A stretch of 64,000 bases of DNA from positions 3,913,001-3,977,000 of the forward strand of contig NZ_CP152052.1 of assembly GCF_038637725.1 (NCBI RefSeq), read 5' to 3'. The translations under genes and the position numbers were made by a program. The notes under the pieces are model-generated. The model did no database searches. It saw only the letters and a program-made list of their open reading frames with translations, and was not told where the DNA came from. This stretch comes from Psychrobacillus sp. FSL H8-0483 (GTDB lineage: Bacteria > Bacillota > Bacilli > Bacillales_A > Planococcaceae). Positions 42,216-53,452 of the stretch are shown one piece after another; within the stretch, counting starts at the first letter, position 1; the number at the start of each line of letters is the position of its first letter.

Positions 42216-42479
42216 TTAAATAATAACCGCTTTTTCTGTAACTTCTAATAAACGGAAACGTTTAGTAGCTGATAGCGGACGAGTTTCCATGATGCGGACG
42301 ATGTCGCCGATTTGGGCTTCATTTTGCTCATCATGAGCCTTAAATTTCTTAGAGTATTTAACACGTTTACCGTATAATTTGTGTTTTTTATGAGTTTCAA
42401 CTAAAACAGTGATAGTTTTATCCATTTTGTCAGAAACTACACGGCCTGTGTATACTTTGCGTTGGTTACGCTCAGTCAT
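42216..42479 (-). CDS. rpsQ: 30S ribosomal protein S17
   Basis: An 87-residue uS17 with OB fold ([19 protein letters not shown] in pattern, then [13 protein letters not shown]). It is the last gene of the S10-type set, 18 bases after rpmC. Confidence 0.98.
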   Translation of the reverse strand: MTERNQRKVYTGRVVSDKMDKTITVLVETHKKHKLYGKRVKYSKKFKAHDEQNEAQIGDIVRIMETRPLSATKRFRLLEVTEKAVII

Positions 42480-42497
42480 GCCTGAAAACCTCCTTTA

Positions 42498-43122
<625 letters not shown>

Positions 43123-43123
43123 A

Positions 43124-43780
43124 TTATTTGCCTCCTTCCTCAGAGTTCTTCTTAACTGGAAGGACTTCACCACGATAGATCCATACTTTAACGCCTAGCT
43201 TACCATAAGTAGTGTCAGCTTCAGCATGTGCATAATCAATGTCAGCACGTAATGTATGAAGTGGTACAGTTCCTTCGCTGTAATGTTCAGCACGTGCAAT
43301 GTCAGCGCCGCCTAGACGTCCAGATACTTGAGTTTTAATACCTTTAGCTCCAGAACGCATTGTACGTTGAATTGCTTGCTTTTGAGCACGACGGAAAGAT
43401 ACGCGGCCTTCTAGTTGACGTGCGATGCTTTCTGCTACTAATTTAGCATCCAAGTCTGCTCTTTTGATTTCTACGATGTTAATGTGTACACGCTTGCCAG
43501 TGATATCGTTTAAGTGTTTACGAAGTGCTTCAACTTCAGTACCACCTTTACCGATTACCATACCTGGTTTCGCAGTGTGAATTGTAATGTTAACACGTTT
43601 TGCAGCACGTTCAATTTCTACAGTAGAAACAGACGCTTCTTTCAAACGAGTTTCAATGTACTTACGAATTTTTAAATCTTCGTGAAGTAGAGTTGCATAG
43701 TCTTTACCAGCGTACCATTTTGACTCCCAGTCACGAATAATACCAACTCGTAATCCTATTGGATGAACTTTTTGACCCAC
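43124..43780 (-). CDS. rpsC: 30S ribosomal protein S3
   Basis: A 218-residue uS3 at the mRNA entry, with start [18 protein letters not shown], a KH domain ([17 protein letters not shown] in pattern) and the C-terminal domain ending [15 protein letters not shown]. It starts 3 bases after rplV. Confidence 0.98.
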   Translation of the reverse strand: MGQKVHPIGLRVGIIRDWESKWYAGKDYATLLHEDLKIRKYIETRLKEASVSTVEIERAAKRVNITIHTAKPGMVIGKGGTEVEALRKHLNDITGKRVHINIVEIKRADLDAKLVAESIARQLEGRVSFRRAQKQAIQRTMRSGAKGIKTQVSGRLGGADIARAEHYSEGTVPLHTLRADIDYAHAEADTTYGKLGVKVWIYRGEVLPVKKNSEEGGK

Positions 43781-43783
43781 GGA

Positions 43784-44128
43784 TTATCCCTCCTTCTTCT
43801 CAGATACCACTACTGTGATGTGGCTTGTACGTTTGTTAATAGCACTTGCACGTCCCATAGCACGTGGACGGAAACGCTTCAATGTTGGACCTTCGTCAAC
43901 GAAGACTTCAGAAACAACTAGGTTGTTAACATCTAAATCATAATTGTGCTCAGCGTTAGCAACAGCAGATTTTAATACTTTCTCAACAACAGGTGATGCT
44001 GTTTTAGGAGTAAGTTGTAAAATTGCAATAGCTTCACCGATTTGCTTACCTCTGATTAAATCTACGACTAATCTTACTTTACGAGGAGCAATGCGCACTG
44101 TTTTAGCAATAGCTTTTGCTTGTGACAT
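43784..44128 (-). CDS. rplV: 50S ribosomal protein L22
   Basis: A 114-residue uL22 lining the exit tunnel. The beta-hairpin loop, whose changes give macrolide resistance in other species, is present around [14 protein letters not shown] with the usual residues. It lies 20 bases after rpsS. Confidence 0.98.
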   Translation of the reverse strand: MSQAKAIAKTVRIAPRKVRLVVDLIRGKQIGEAIAILQLTPKTASPVVEKVLKSAVANAEHNYDLDVNNLVVSEVFVDEGPTLKRFRPRAMGRASAINKRTSHITVVVSEKKEG

Positions 44129-44148
44129 TTGAATGACCTCCTCTCAAA

Positions 44149-44427
44149 TTAGCGTCTTGTTTTCTTATCATCTGCACCATGACTTTTATAAGCGCGTGTT
44201 GGTGCAAACTCGCCTAGTTTATGACCTACCATGTCTTCAGTCACGTATACAGGAACATGTTTGCGTCCGTCATATACCGCGATTGTTAACCCGATAAAAG
44301 TAGGGAAAATTGTTGAACGGCGAGACCAAGTCTTAATCACTTGTTTTTTCTCAGAGTCCTTTTGAGCATCGACCTTTTTAAGTAAATGGTCATCTGCGAA
44401 AGGTCCTTTTTTCAAGCTACGACCCAT
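44149..44427 (-). CDS. rpsS: 30S ribosomal protein S19
   Basis: A 92-residue uS19 of the small-subunit head, with [10 protein letters not shown] at the start and [21 protein letters not shown] in pattern near the end. It lies 60 bases after rplB. Confidence 0.98.
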   Translation of the reverse strand: MGRSLKKGPFADDHLLKKVDAQKDSEKKQVIKTWSRRSTIFPTFIGLTIAVYDGRKHVPVYVTEDMVGHKLGEFAPTRAYKSHGADDKKTRR

Positions 44428-44487
44428 GCTGAAACCTCCCTCCGTGATTGCACCACGGCTCGTTCTTTGAACCGTAGTAAAACCACA

Positions 44488-45318
44488 TTATTTTTTACGA
44501 CGACGAATGATAAGTTTGTCGGATTTGTTTTTCTTGCTACGAGTTTTGTATCCAAGAGTTGGTTTACCCCATGGAGACATTGGTGACTTACGACCGATTG
44601 GCGTACGTCCTTCACCACCACCGTGTGGGTGATCGTTCGGGTTCATTACAGATCCACGTACAGTTGGGCGTTTACCTAACCAACGATTACGACCCGCTTT
44701 ACCAATGTTTACAAGTTCATGTTGTTCATTTCCTACTTCACCGATTGTAGCGCGGCAAACAGAAAGGATTAGGCGAACTTCACCAGATTGTAAACGTACG
44801 ATAACGTATTTACCTTCTTTACCAAGTAATTGAGCAGATGTACCAGCTGAACGTACTAACTGACCACCTTTACCAGGTTTCATTTCAATGTTATGGATAG
44901 TAGTACCCATTGGGATGTTTTGTAATGGAAGTGCGTTACCTACTTTAATATCAGCTTCTGGACCTGACACGATTGTCATTCCAACTTCTAAGCCTTTAGG
45001 AGCTAGGATATAGCGTTTTTCCCCATCCACATAATTAATTAATGCGATGTTCGCAGTACGGTTTGGATCATACTCAATAGTAGCAACACGTCCTGGAATA
45101 CCATCTTTGTTTCGTTTGAAATCAATGATACGGTATTGACGTTTGTGTCCACCACCATGATGACGAACAGTAATTTTACCTTGATTGTTACGGCCGCCTT
45201 TACGCTTCACAGGAGCAAGAAGTGATTTCTCAGGCTTGTCAGTTGTGATTTCAGCGTAATCTAACGATGTCATGTTACGACGTCCGTTTGTCGTTGGTTT
45301 ATACTTTCTAATCGCCAT
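44488..45318 (-). CDS. rplB: 50S ribosomal protein L2
   Basis: A 276-residue uL2, needed for subunit association and close to the peptidyl transferase centre. I start at the ATG at 45318 ([17 protein letters not shown]) preceded by GGAGGGAA; the longer frame to 45345 is untranslated leader. The conserved C-terminal [21 protein letters not shown] in pattern, including the functionally important histidine, is present. Confidence 0.97.
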   Translation of the reverse strand: MAIRKYKPTTNGRRNMTSLDYAEITTDKPEKSLLAPVKRKGGRNNQGKITVRHHGGGHKRQYRIIDFKRNKDGIPGRVATIEYDPNRTANIALINYVDGEKRYILAPKGLEVGMTIVSGPEADIKVGNALPLQNIPMGTTIHNIEMKPGKGGQLVRSAGTSAQLLGKEGKYVIVRLQSGEVRLILSVCRATIGEVGNEQHELVNIGKAGRNRWLGKRPTVRGSVMNPNDHPHGGGEGRTPIGRKSPMSPWGKPTLGYKTRSKKNKSDKLIIRRRKK

Positions 45319-45360
45319 TTTATTCCCTCCTTCTTGATTATTCAATCCTTGTTATAAGGA

Positions 45361-45645
45361 TTAGATTTCGAATAACTCGATTTCTTTACTATCTAAAGTT
45401 AATGTAACAATCGCTTTACGACGTTTGTTAGTGTAACCACCAAATTTACCTACACGTTTGTATTTACCTTTGTAGTTCATGATGTTAACTTTCTCAACAT
45501 CTACTCCAAAGATTTCTTCAATCGCATATTTAACTTGTGTTTTGTTAGCGCGAGTGTCCACTTCGAAAGTGTACTTTTTATCTGCCATTACTTCTGAAGA
45601 ACGCTCGGTAATGACCGGACGTTTAATAATATCACGTGCTTCCAT
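45361..45645 (-). CDS. rplW: 50S ribosomal protein L23
   Basis: A 94-residue uL23 at the tunnel exit, docking site for trigger factor and [16 protein letters not shown] at the start and the long loop around [22 protein letters not shown] in pattern are diagnostic. It overlaps rplD by one base. Confidence 0.98.
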   Translation of the reverse strand: MEARDIIKRPVITERSSEVMADKKYTFEVDTRANKTQVKYAIEEIFGVDVEKVNIMNYKGKYKRVGKFGGYTNKRRKAIVTLTLDSKEIELFEI

Positions 45646-46268
45646 TAACCTAGCACCTCCTCAACTTTTTCTACTGCAGCTTTAGTCATCACTAATTTAT
45701 CGTGACCAACTAAATCTAATACGTTAATGCCTGTTGCAGACACAACTGTGATTCCAGGGATGTTACGAGCAGCTAATGCTACGTTTTCATCTAGATCAGC
45801 AGTTACGAATAACGCTTTTTTATTGATTGAAAGGTTAGATAACACTTTCACGAAGTCTTTTGTTTTTGGTGCATCAAAAGCTAAACCTTCAAGTACTACG
45901 ATACTTTCTTCACGCACTTTCGATGAAAGAGCCGAAAGAAGAGCTAAACGACGTACTTTTTTCGGTAATTTGTAGCTATAGCTACGTGGAACTGGACCGA
46001 ATACAGTACCACCGCCACGCCATTGTGGAGAGCGGATCGAACCTTGACGAGCACGACCTGTTCCTTTTTGCTTCCATGGTTTACGACCACCACCAGCAAC
46101 TTCAGAACGGTTTTTCACTTTGTGATTACCTTGACGAAGTGATGCGCGTTGAGCAATGATAGCTTCAAATAAAACAGCTTCGTTTGGCACAATTCCGAAA
46201 ACTTTATCGCTTAACTCGATTTCGCCAACAGAAGATCCTGCTTGATTGAATAAAGATACTTTTGCCAT
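45645..46268 (-). CDS. rplD: 50S ribosomal protein L4
   Basis: A 207-residue uL4 with the long tunnel loop ([25 protein letters not shown] in pattern) and a globular domain. In E. coli L4 also represses the S10 operon; I see no comparable leader structure here. It lies 26 bases after rplC. Confidence 0.98.
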   Translation of the reverse strand: MAKVSLFNQAGSSVGEIELSDKVFGIVPNEAVLFEAIIAQRASLRQGNHKVKNRSEVAGGGRKPWKQKGTGRARQGSIRSPQWRGGGTVFGPVPRSYSYKLPKKVRRLALLSALSSKVREESIVVLEGLAFDAPKTKDFVKVLSNLSINKKALFVTADLDENVALAARNIPGITVVSATGINVLDLVGHDKLVMTKAAVEKVEEVLG

Positions 46269-46294
46269 TCCTGTTTCCTCCTTTCTTCAGAGAA

Positions 46295-46924
46295 TTATTT
46301 CGATTTAATAGCAGCCTTAACAACTACTAATGATTTACGAGAACCAGGAACATTACCTTTTACAAGTAGTAGGTTACGTTCAGCATCCACTCTTACGATT
46401 TGTAAGTTTTGGATTGTTACTGTGTGCCCACCCATTTGACCAGGTAATTTCTTTTGTTTGAATACGCGGTTCGGAGCAACTGGCCCCATTGAACCTGGAC
46501 GACGGTGATAACGAGATCCGTGGGCCATTGGTCCACGAGATTGTCCGTGGCGTTTAATAACACCTTGGAAACCTTTACCTTTAGTAACACCTGTTACATC
46601 AATTACATCGCCTTCTGCAAAACTTTCTACGTTGACTTCTTGACCAACCTCGTAATTAGCTGTATCCAAGCCGCGGAATTCGCGGATGAAGCGCTTAGGA
46701 GCAGTGCTTGCTTTTGCTACGTGCCCTTTCGCAGGTTTGTTAGAAAGCTTTTCACGCTTATCTTCAAAACCTAACTGAATAGCTTCGTAACCGTCTGTTT
46801 CAGCTGTTTTCTTTTGAAGTACTACGTTTGGAGTAGCTTCAATTACAGTTACAGGGATTAAGTCACCGTTCTCAGCAAATACTTGCGTCATACCGATTTT
46901 TCTACCTAAGATTCCTTTGGTCAT
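46295..46924 (-). CDS. rplC: 50S ribosomal protein L3
   Basis: A 209-residue uL3 reaching the peptidyl transferase centre through its loop around [12 protein letters not shown]. The start [16 protein letters not shown] is diagnostic; Gln in GQMGG is the usual site of methylation in some bacteria. It lies 45 bases after rpsJ. Confidence 0.98.
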   Translation of the reverse strand: MTKGILGRKIGMTQVFAENGDLIPVTVIEATPNVVLQKKTAETDGYEAIQLGFEDKREKLSNKPAKGHVAKASTAPKRFIREFRGLDTANYEVGQEVNVESFAEGDVIDVTGVTKGKGFQGVIKRHGQSRGPMAHGSRYHRRPGSMGPVAPNRVFKQKKLPGQMGGHTVTIQNLQIVRVDAERNLLLVKGNVPGSRKSLVVVKAAIKSK

Positions 46925-46969
46925 CTGTCACACCTCCTGTAATAATTAATTGTTTTTTATCTTTTACCA

Positions 46970-47398
<429 letters not shown>

Positions 47399-47405
47399 CT
47401 ACAAC

Positions 47406-47434
47406 ATTATAAACAATAAAAAAAGATTTCGCAA
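47406..47434 (-). promoter_or_regulatory. Promoter of the S10-spc-alpha operon
   Basis: On the minus strand TTGCGA (47434-47429) and a perfect TATAAT (47411-47406) are separated by 17 bases. The -35 element is the 3' arm of the hairpin at 47421-47456, so terminator and promoter overlap. Confidence 0.8.
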
Positions 47435-47456
47435 GTGTTTTTGCGAAATTCTTTTT
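47421..47456 (-). terminator. Terminator hairpin upstream of the S10 operon
   Basis: ATTTCGCAA pairs with TTGCGAAAT around a 6-base loop, extended by AAGA/TCTT, and the minus strand continues into seven Ts. It would block read-through from the accessory region into rpsJ. Confidence 0.75.
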
Positions 47457-47589
47457 AATTGTTGTAAAAACGTTTCACTTGATTCATAGGCCTGCATTTA
47501 TTAGCTGTTTTTTAGTATATACAACTCCTGCTATAATTTCAACGGATATGGTACTTTGTAATTTATGGCATACTTCAAGTCTAATAGAG

Positions 47590-47620
47590 AAAGGACGAAC
47601 TTTTTATAAAGTCGTCCTTT
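47590..47620 (-). terminator. Terminator of the Na+/H+ antiporter gene
   Basis: AAAGGACGA pairs with TCGTCCTTT with further pairing of ACTTT with AAAGT inside. It lies 5 bases after the stop codon. Confidence 0.7.
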
Positions 47621-47625
47621 TCTTC

Positions 47626-48951
47626 CTATAGAACAAATACAATAGCAATCCATCCAAAAGCAATCAATGGTATGTTGTAGCAGATAAACGTCGGAACACA
47701 TGTATCCCAAATATGATTATGCTGTCCGTCAACATTTAAACCGGCCGTTGGACCAAGCGTTGAATCTGATGCAGGAGAACCAGCATCACCTAAAGCTCCT
47801 GCTGTTCCGATTAAAGCAATGATTGCCAACGGGCTTAATCCAAGTTCAAGCGCAAGTGGTACAAAAATAGCAGCTATAATAGGAATGGTTGCAAAGGAGG
47901 AACCTATTCCCATAGTAACAACTAAGCCAATAATCAACATGACTAAAACAGCTAGGCTAACGTTGCCTGCTAATAACTCTGCTGAAGCTTTCACTAAACT
48001 CTCTACATGACCCGTTGCATTAATAACAGCTGCAAAACCATTCGCAGTAATCATAACGAAACCTACAAACGCCATCATACGCATTCCTTCTGTTAATAAT
48101 TGATCAGCTTCTCTCCATTTAAGAGCACCAGTAACATAAAGAACGGTAATACCCGCTAAAGCACCTGCAATCATTGAGTCCGTTTCAATTTGAACATATA
48201 ACGCTGCAATCAGCGCAATGATTGTGAATATGACACTGCTTTTCTTCACATTAACCTGAAGCTCTTCTACTTCTACTTCTGTTTGCTTATAGCTTCTTGG
48301 TTTACGATATAAAATAAATGCCATTACTAGGCCAAATACCATTCCTAATGCAGGAACAACCATTGCCTTTGGAATTTCATCTAACGCAATTTCTAGACCA
48401 GATAACCCCATTTGCGTTGCTACAATTTCTTGATAGATTGCACCGAAGCCATATGGTAGAAACATATATGGTGTAATTAAGCCAAATGCTAAAATACACG
48501 CAATCAATCGACGATCCACTTGTAACATATTTAAGACTTTCAAAATTGGTGGCACTAACAATGGAATAAACGCTATATGAATCGGGATTAGGTTTTGGGA
48601 GAAAATAGCCATCATGAGTAACAATAAAAAGACTAAAACTTTTGCTAATCCTGTCTTTTGAGAATCTCCTTCTCTTTTCACAAGCTTCAAAATCGCTCCT
48701 ACTAATAACTCAGGTATTCCTGTTTTAGAAATCGCAACTGCAAAGCCCCCTAATAACCCGTAACTTAACGCAATTGTAGCACCAGCGCCTAATCCACTTG
48801 TAAATGCATCAATCGTTTCTGTGACCGTTAGACCGGCTGTCAGACCGCCTACAAGCGCTCCTATTATCAATGAGAATACAACGTTAATTCGAAGTAAACT
48901 CAGCACTAACATAACTCCTACTGCCAATAATACAGCATTCAAATTAAACAC
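47626..48951 (-). CDS. Na+/H+ antiporter family protein (NhaC/YuiF-like)
   Basis: A 441-residue membrane protein with about 11-12 predicted membrane segments and the family pattern of the YuiF/HI1586-type Na+/H+ antiporters. Recognisable parts are NVVFSLIIGALVGGLTAGLT in the first helices, the charged cytoplasmic loop LVKREGDSQKTG, GIGSSFATIPIIAAIFVPLA, and the Asp-rich GALGDAGSPASDSTLGPTAGL near residue 400, likely in the ion path. It probably exchanges Na+ for H+ in pH and salt homeostasis, though some relatives carry amino acids or carboxylates. It is monocistronic and lies between tuf and rpsJ, where B. subtilis has no such gene. Confidence 0.88.
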   Translation of the reverse strand: MFNLNAVLLAVGVMLVLSLLRINVVFSLIIGALVGGLTAGLTVTETIDAFTSGLGAGATIALSYGLLGGFAVAISKTGIPELLVGAILKLVKREGDSQKTGLAKVLVFLLLLMMAIFSQNLIPIHIAFIPLLVPPILKVLNMLQVDRRLIACILAFGLITPYMFLPYGFGAIYQEIVATQMGLSGLEIALDEIPKAMVVPALGMVFGLVMAFILYRKPRSYKQTEVEVEELQVNVKKSSVIFTIIALIAALYVQIETDSMIAGALAGITVLYVTGALKWREADQLLTEGMRMMAFVGFVMITANGFAAVINATGHVESLVKASAELLAGNVSLAVLVMLIIGLVVTMGIGSSFATIPIIAAIFVPLALELGLSPLAIIALIGTAGALGDAGSPASDSTLGPTAGLNVDGQHNHIWDTCVPTFICYNIPLIAFGWIAIVFVL

Positions 48952-49130
48952 TCACTTTCACACACTAGATTGCTAACATGTAGAAGTTTAATTCTTATTC
49001 TTCTAAATGTCAATGTAAAAAAGCACTTCCATTGAAATTACAAAGAGGGTTCTTTTCACTTAGACACTGAAAATTAAGAAATGGGCATGGCGTGGTGCAT
49101 TTGATTTGGATAATGAAAGATAAAATCCTT

Positions 49131-49203
49131 TCCTACGCTTTTCAAGGCTTCCGAAGATACAATTTCGGATGCGGCTTCACTTCTTTATCATTCGATACTA
49201 CCT
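49131..49203 (-). pseudogene. Possible remnant of a HAD-like hydrolase
   Basis: On the minus strand SNDKEVKPHPKLYLR is followed, after a one-base frame change, by ALKSVGKDF. This resembles the VKPxPxxYLxALxxLGV block of haloacid-dehalogenase-like phosphatases. The match is short and rests on an assumed frameshift, so this is tentative. The rest of 48952-49220 shows nothing I can name. Confidence 0.3.
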
Positions 49204-49220
49204 ATATTGTCTTTCTTATT

Positions 49221-49402
49221 AGAACTGTTGATTGGAGCGGGAGGCGGCGACTCCTAGGGGATCAGCAAGCAAATCAAGACCCTGGACTGAGCGCAGCGAT
49301 ATTAATTTTTGCGACGAGCTTGAGCAGGAGCAGGAGAAAGGGAAACGGCTTGATGCTTGCCCCCTAGAAAGCGTCCGACTTAAGCGGAAATCAACCTGTT
49401 CC
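49221..49402. repeat. Palindromic intergenic repeat element (Bacillales CGGAAATCAAC type)
   Basis: The ends are partly complementary: GAACTGTTGATT...GGCG..CTCCTAGGGG at the left, and CCCCCTAGAAAGCGTCCG..CGGAAATCAACCTGTTC at the right. It encodes no protein; the open frames seen across it are artefacts. The phrase GGAAAGCGTCCGCCT..AGCGGAAATCAAC recurs between genes of many Bacillus relatives. The centre is related in character to the MITE at 9541-9786 but the ends differ. No clear target duplication was found. Confidence 0.6.
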
Positions 49403-49524
49403 TGGCATAAAAATTTGCATACTTTCTTATTCTTTAAGAAATGCTCATAGCTCTTTTTAAGCGCCTCTTGTTCTTTGCTAATTCTAGTGTGCTTTGGACT
49501 ACATTCTTATTCCTCAAAAAAAGA

Positions 49525-49571
49525 AAGGATTGCCCCATGGTAAGTTTTCTAGACTTACGGGGCATATCCTT
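49525..49571 (-). terminator. Terminator of the BceAB-type ABC operon
   Basis: AAGGAT, GCCCC and GTAAGT pair with ACTTAC, GGGGC and ATCCTT in one long interrupted stem, and the minus strand continues into TTTCTTTTTTT. It lies 5 bases after the permease stop. Confidence 0.85.
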
Positions 49572-49575
49572 CCTC

Positions 49576-51567
49576 TTATAATGATTCGTTTACAACCTTG
49601 CGGTAATAGCCTACTGATAGCAGGGCAAAAATTGAGTATAAAAGTACATATACACCCATCGTAATAAGCAATGGAGTAACTAACTCCGTACCGAACATCA
49701 TCCATCCAGATTTGACAGCAAAGTAACTATGCGCAAGTCCAATTACTAATGGAACGCCGAAGTTAAATACCTGCTTCATGTAAATACCCTTCATCAAATC
49801 TTTCTTTGAAAATCCAATTTTTCGAAGCACTGTATAAGAAGCACGTTCTTCTTCTGCTTCCGTCATTTGCTTAAAGTATAGAATGCTGCCGGTCGTCATT
49901 AAAAATGCAAGCCCTAAAAATCCTGTAATGAAAATAACAAGCCCAAACAGTTCTAGCATTGATTGTCTATAAGACTCTTGTGAATCTTGAGATACACTTT
50001 CACTTGCACCGTTAGCGTTCACATACTTGAAAGTTCCCTCATTTGTCGATTCTTTATACAGTGATTGAACCTCTTTTATTTTTGTTTTATCTTCTAAGTC
50101 AATTCCAACTTGTTTCGTCCATCCCGTCTGTTTTTGTACAATTGGATCGTTAGCAAGTAACTCAAACAGCTCATCTGTTACTACAAGAACTGGGCTAGCA
50201 TAAGTAACTCTGTAGCTTAATAACGGCTTTTCATCTAGTTTTTTGATTTGTAAAGTAACATCACCAGCACTTGTCTTTAAGTGTACAGGCTTATTGTTCT
50301 GAAACGGCATAAACTCTGCTAGCATTCCAGAATAACCTACAAAATAGCCTTCTCCTTCTTTCAGCTTGAATTCTGGCATTACCTTTTGAGCTTCACTATG
50401 CTTCATAACTACCGTTTCGCTTGATTTAGGATCTATGTTTACCCCAGCAGGTATATCTTTCTCGAGGAGCTCTGACATATCAAATAGTACTGATAGAATA
50501 GAGAAATCCGTTTGCTTGAATTCAATCTTTTCTTCCTTCAAACGTTCTGTAAATGCTTTGCCTTGATCATTTAATAAGATAAAATCGTTAGGCACAGATT
50601 GTTGTGCATTTGCGGATGCTGAATAATACGAAATGTACGATAGAGACAAAATTGCCAGTGCAAATGCCGACAATACCGTTATGAGTGTAAGTGACTTCGC
50701 ATTTCCTTTCATACGGTGCATGATTGGCGTTAGTGACAATACATCGACAAGCGATAAGTGGCCCCTTTTTTGCTTTCTAATTATATTCATCAAAAACGCA
50801 ACAGAGAAACGGAAAACAAAAAAGGTTCCTCCAATTGTCGTTCCTAATATAAGAATCATTCGAATGAATAAGGCATTCGCACTTGGATTTTCTATCTCAA
50901 ACAATTTCGTGGACAAATAATAACCATATGCAATGAATACAAGACCAATAAATCCAAGAAACATTTGGAATGCATTAAAACGTTTCACTCGTGTATCTGC
51001 TTCCTTGCTTGCATTAAACAAGCTAAGCAAAGAAGACCTACGAATCATAAATGACGTTTGGATTAACACAACAATTAATAGAATTGCAAATACAGATAAA
51101 GTCATTTGGAGTGCTTGTGTCGAAAATGTCATTGCCACTAATGCCTCTTTTTCTAGAAGGCGCAACAAAATCATTGTAAATAATCGCGAAGTTAAATATC
51201 CTATTCCAACACCAATTCCAATTGCACTACACCATAAAACAACGCTCTCTAAAGCTAGTAATCGAATAACAAGTCCTTTAGACATACCGATTAGTTGGTA
51301 CAACCCAATCTCTTTACTACGTCTCTTCATAAATAAATGATTGGCGTACAAAACAAAGAAAACAACAACAAACATTAATATATACGATGCCGCTTTTATT
51401 CCTGCAGTCATTTTGACTCCACCTGAAATACCTAACACACTTGGATTATATTGCAATGTGATAAATGAAAAGTACAATGTCACACTGAAAATTAGTGCAA
51501 AGAAATACAAATAATAATGCTTAATGTTTTTCTTCATACTTCGTAAAACTAATTGACTAAGCGTCAT
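49576..51567 (-). CDS. BceB-type ABC transporter permease (peptide-antibiotic resistance and sensing)
   Basis: A 663-residue FtsX-like permease of the peptide-7-exporter group. I start at the ATG at 51567 ([29 protein letters not shown] in pattern), which overlaps the ATPase gene by 11 bases; a longer frame to 51588 is less likely. There are about ten membrane segments, with a large extracellular domain of roughly 200 residues (about 305-515) between segments 7 and 8, the hallmark of this group and the part that determines ligand specificity. With its ATPase it frees lipid II-cycle intermediates from antimicrobial peptides and signals flux to the cognate kinase. The actual antibiotic is not predictable. 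Confidence 0.92.
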   Translation of the reverse strand: MTLSQLVLRSMKKNIKHYYLYFFALIFSVTLYFSFITLQYNPSVLGISGGVKMTAGIKAASYILMFVVVFFVLYANHLFMKRRSKEIGLYQLIGMSKGLVIRLLALESVVLWCSAIGIGVGIGYLTSRLFTMILLRLLEKEALVAMTFSTQALQMTLSVFAILLIVVLIQTSFMIRRSSLLSLFNASKEADTRVKRFNAFQMFLGFIGLVFIAYGYYLSTKLFEIENPSANALFIRMILILGTTIGGTFFVFRFSVAFLMNIIRKQKRGHLSLVDVLSLTPIMHRMKGNAKSLTLITVLSAFALAILSLSYISYYSASANAQQSVPNDFILLNDQGKAFTERLKEEKIEFKQTDFSILSVLFDMSELLEKDIPAGVNIDPKSSETVVMKHSEAQKVMPEFKLKEGEGYFVGYSGMLAEFMPFQNNKPVHLKTSAGDVTLQIKKLDEKPLLSYRVTYASPVLVVTDELFELLANDPIVQKQTGWTKQVGIDLEDKTKIKEVQSLYKESTNEGTFKYVNANGASESVSQDSQESYRQSMLELFGLVIFITGFLGLAFLMTTGSILYFKQMTEAEEERASYTVLRKIGFSKKDLMKGIYMKQVFNFGVPLVIGLAHSYFAVKSGWMMFGTELVTPLLITMGVYVLLYSIFALLSVGYYRKVVNESL

Positions 51568-52318
51568 AACCATCACCACCAAGCACACCTTGTGTATTCA
51601 TAATATCTTGAAAAAATACCTTTCGATCCTTTTCCCCTTTATAAAGCTCCGTATATAGTTGCCCATCTTTTAAAAACAAAACTCTACTACAAAAGCTCGC
51701 AGCTACAGGATCATGCGTAACCATCATAATTGTCACTTTTTTATCTCGATTAATCTTTTCTAAATTACTTAATAGGGCTGTTGCAGACTTCGAATCGAGT
51801 GCACCTGTTGGTTCATCTGCAAAAACAATCGAGGGATTCGTTATTAATGCTCTTGCAGCTGAAGTTCTTTGTTTTTGCCCCCCAGAAATTTCATTTGGAT
51901 ATTTAGCAGCTAATTCTTTTATATCAAGTAATTTAGTAATTTCATTAAAACGATGTTCAGCATCTTTTTTCGATACTTTACTTATAGATAAGGGCAGTAA
52001 AATATTTTCTTTCACCGTTAACGTATCCAGAAGATTATAATCTTGGAAGATAAACCCTAATTGCTCTCTCCGGAAGCTAGATAGTTCTCGTTCTTTCATC
52101 TTTCTTAAATTGTTCCCATCAATCTCAATAACCCCTTCTGTTGCATGGTCAATTGAACAAAGTACATTTAGGAGAGTTGTTTTCCCTGAACCTGAAGGAC
52201 CCATGATCCCAACAAATTCTCCCTCTTTCACTTCCAGATCAATCCCCTTTAGCACTTCTTGAGCATTTACTTTTTTACCATATACTTTTTTTATTTTACG
52301 TCCACTTAATATCGTCAT
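51557..52318 (-). CDS. BceA-type ABC transporter ATP-binding protein
   Basis: A 253-residue ABC ATPase with Walker [10 protein letters not shown] (about 38-46), Q-loop [10 protein letters not shown], signature SGGQKQR, Walker B IVFADEPT and switch histidine in VTHDPVAA. The ATG at 52318 follows GTAGGAGG; the frame to 52336 is longer by six residues without support. Its length equals BceA. It is expressed from its own promoter region behind the kinase gene, where a BceR-like palindrome lies. Confidence 0.94.
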   Translation of the reverse strand: MTILSGRKIKKVYGKKVNAQEVLKGIDLEVKEGEFVGIMGPSGSGKTTLLNVLCSIDHATEGVIEIDGNNLRKMKERELSSFRREQLGFIFQDYNLLDTLTVKENILLPLSISKVSKKDAEHRFNEITKLLDIKELAAKYPNEISGGQKQRTSAARALITNPSIVFADEPTGALDSKSATALLSNLEKINRDKKVTIMMVTHDPVAASFCSRVLFLKDGQLYTELYKGEKDRKVFFQDIMNTQGVLGGDGYDA

Positions 52319-52401
52319 TTCCGTTCCTCCTACCACTTTATATACCTATTGTACCGTTTTACTTTTCATCTTTCGTTTGATTTAGATGACAAACGAAAAG
52401 A

Positions 52402-52425
52402 GTAGATGACAATTTTGTCACCTAC
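52402..52425. promoter_or_regulatory. BceR-type operator upstream of the ABC genes
   Basis: The near-palindrome GTAG-TGACA-ATTT-TGTCA-CTAC (one extra base on each side) fits the TNACA-N4-TGTNA sites of BceR-like regulators. It lies about 90 bases upstream of the ATPase start and overlaps the kinase stop codon. A second inverted repeat, TTTCGTTTG/CAAACGAAA (52371-52399), lies between it and the gene. Confidence 0.6.
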
Positions 52426-53446
52426 TCGAAATTTGAAGAAATTCATTTTTGAGGGGAAAGCGTAAAGAGAAAGTAGAACCAACACCTTGCTCCGATTGAA
52501 CAAATATTACTATACCAAGCTTTTCTGCTGCATTTTTAGCTAAATATAAGCCCATTCCTGTTGAAGCTGTAGTGAGACGACCTGTTAATCCAGTAAATGA
52601 TTTATCAAAAATACGGGGTAAATCCGCCTGACTAATCCCTATACCTTCATCTTGAACATGCAAAACAATATGACCCGTATCTTCTTTTGACGCAAAAATT
52701 TGTATTTCCGCATTTTCCATGCTATATTTCACTGCATTAGACAATAGCTGGCGAATAATAAAGGATAGCCATTTTTGATCGGTTAGCACTTCCTTATCCA
52801 AATTATCTAAGTCAAATCCAATTCCCTTTTCCAAACACCATGATTGTAATTCCTTAATTTCTTTATGTACAATTTTTTGAAGCACAACAGATTCTATCAT
52901 ATTATCTCGTTCAATAGCAGGAAGACGTGTATGATGCAATTGCTGGTCTAAAAGCAAGTGAATACGGAGCCATTGTAGCTCCAGTTTTTTCTGTGTAGAA
53001 GGATTGTCTAGTGAATCAATCATTAATTTCATCGCAGTTAATGGTGTTTTCACTTCATGAATCCATGTAAGTGTACGGTCATATTCCTCTGAAAACTCCA
53101 CTTTTACACCATTCAACTCTTCTCTGCTCTTTAATATCATCTCTTCCATTGATTTAGAAATAAGCCTTTCAAACGGGGAAGTTCCATCTGGAATAGCATT
53201 CAGAAAACTATCTACTTCATTTTCTGCTTGCCTCTGTACTTCATTGAGCTTTCTTAAATAATTTGTTTCTACAAAAAAACGCCATGTTAAGAACACGATG
53301 AACAATAATGTATTTACACTATTAATATATCGAATAGAAACATGGCTAAAAGTTATATCTAAAGTCAATATAAAGTTTAGCCATATTTGTAAAATAATAA
53401 AAAATAGAATCCACGCTTTCTTTTCTTTTAAAAATAATAACAACAA
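52418..53446 (-). CDS. BceS-type intramembrane-sensing histidine kinase
   Basis: A 342-residue kinase with two closely spaced N-terminal membrane helices (about residues 10-30 and 36-57) and almost no extracellular loop, as in intramembrane-sensing kinases that need an ABC permease as sensor. The phospho-acceptor is in the H-box WIHEVKTPLTAMK, and the ATP-binding N, G1 and G2 boxes read QLLSNAVKY, DEGIGI and GMGLYL. It lies 6 bases after the response regulator gene, so both form an operon. Confidence 0.94.
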   Translation of the reverse strand: MLLLFLKEKKAWILFFIILQIWLNFILTLDITFSHVSIRYINSVNTLLFIVFLTWRFFVETNYLRKLNEVQRQAENEVDSFLNAIPDGTSPFERLISKSMEEMILKSREELNGVKVEFSEEYDRTLTWIHEVKTPLTAMKLMIDSLDNPSTQKKLELQWLRIHLLLDQQLHHTRLPAIERDNMIESVVLQKIVHKEIKELQSWCLEKGIGFDLDNLDKEVLTDQKWLSFIIRQLLSNAVKYSMENAEIQIFASKEDTGHIVLHVQDEGIGISQADLPRIFDKSFTGLTGRLTTASTGMGLYLAKNAAEKLGIVIFVQSEQGVGSTFSLRFPLKNEFLQISSR

Positions 53447-53452
53447 AATAGA

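Noticed and set aside
49092-49450. Two plus-strand frames (91 and 72 codons) upstream of the antiporter
   Set aside because: They run through the palindromic repeat element and have no start signals.
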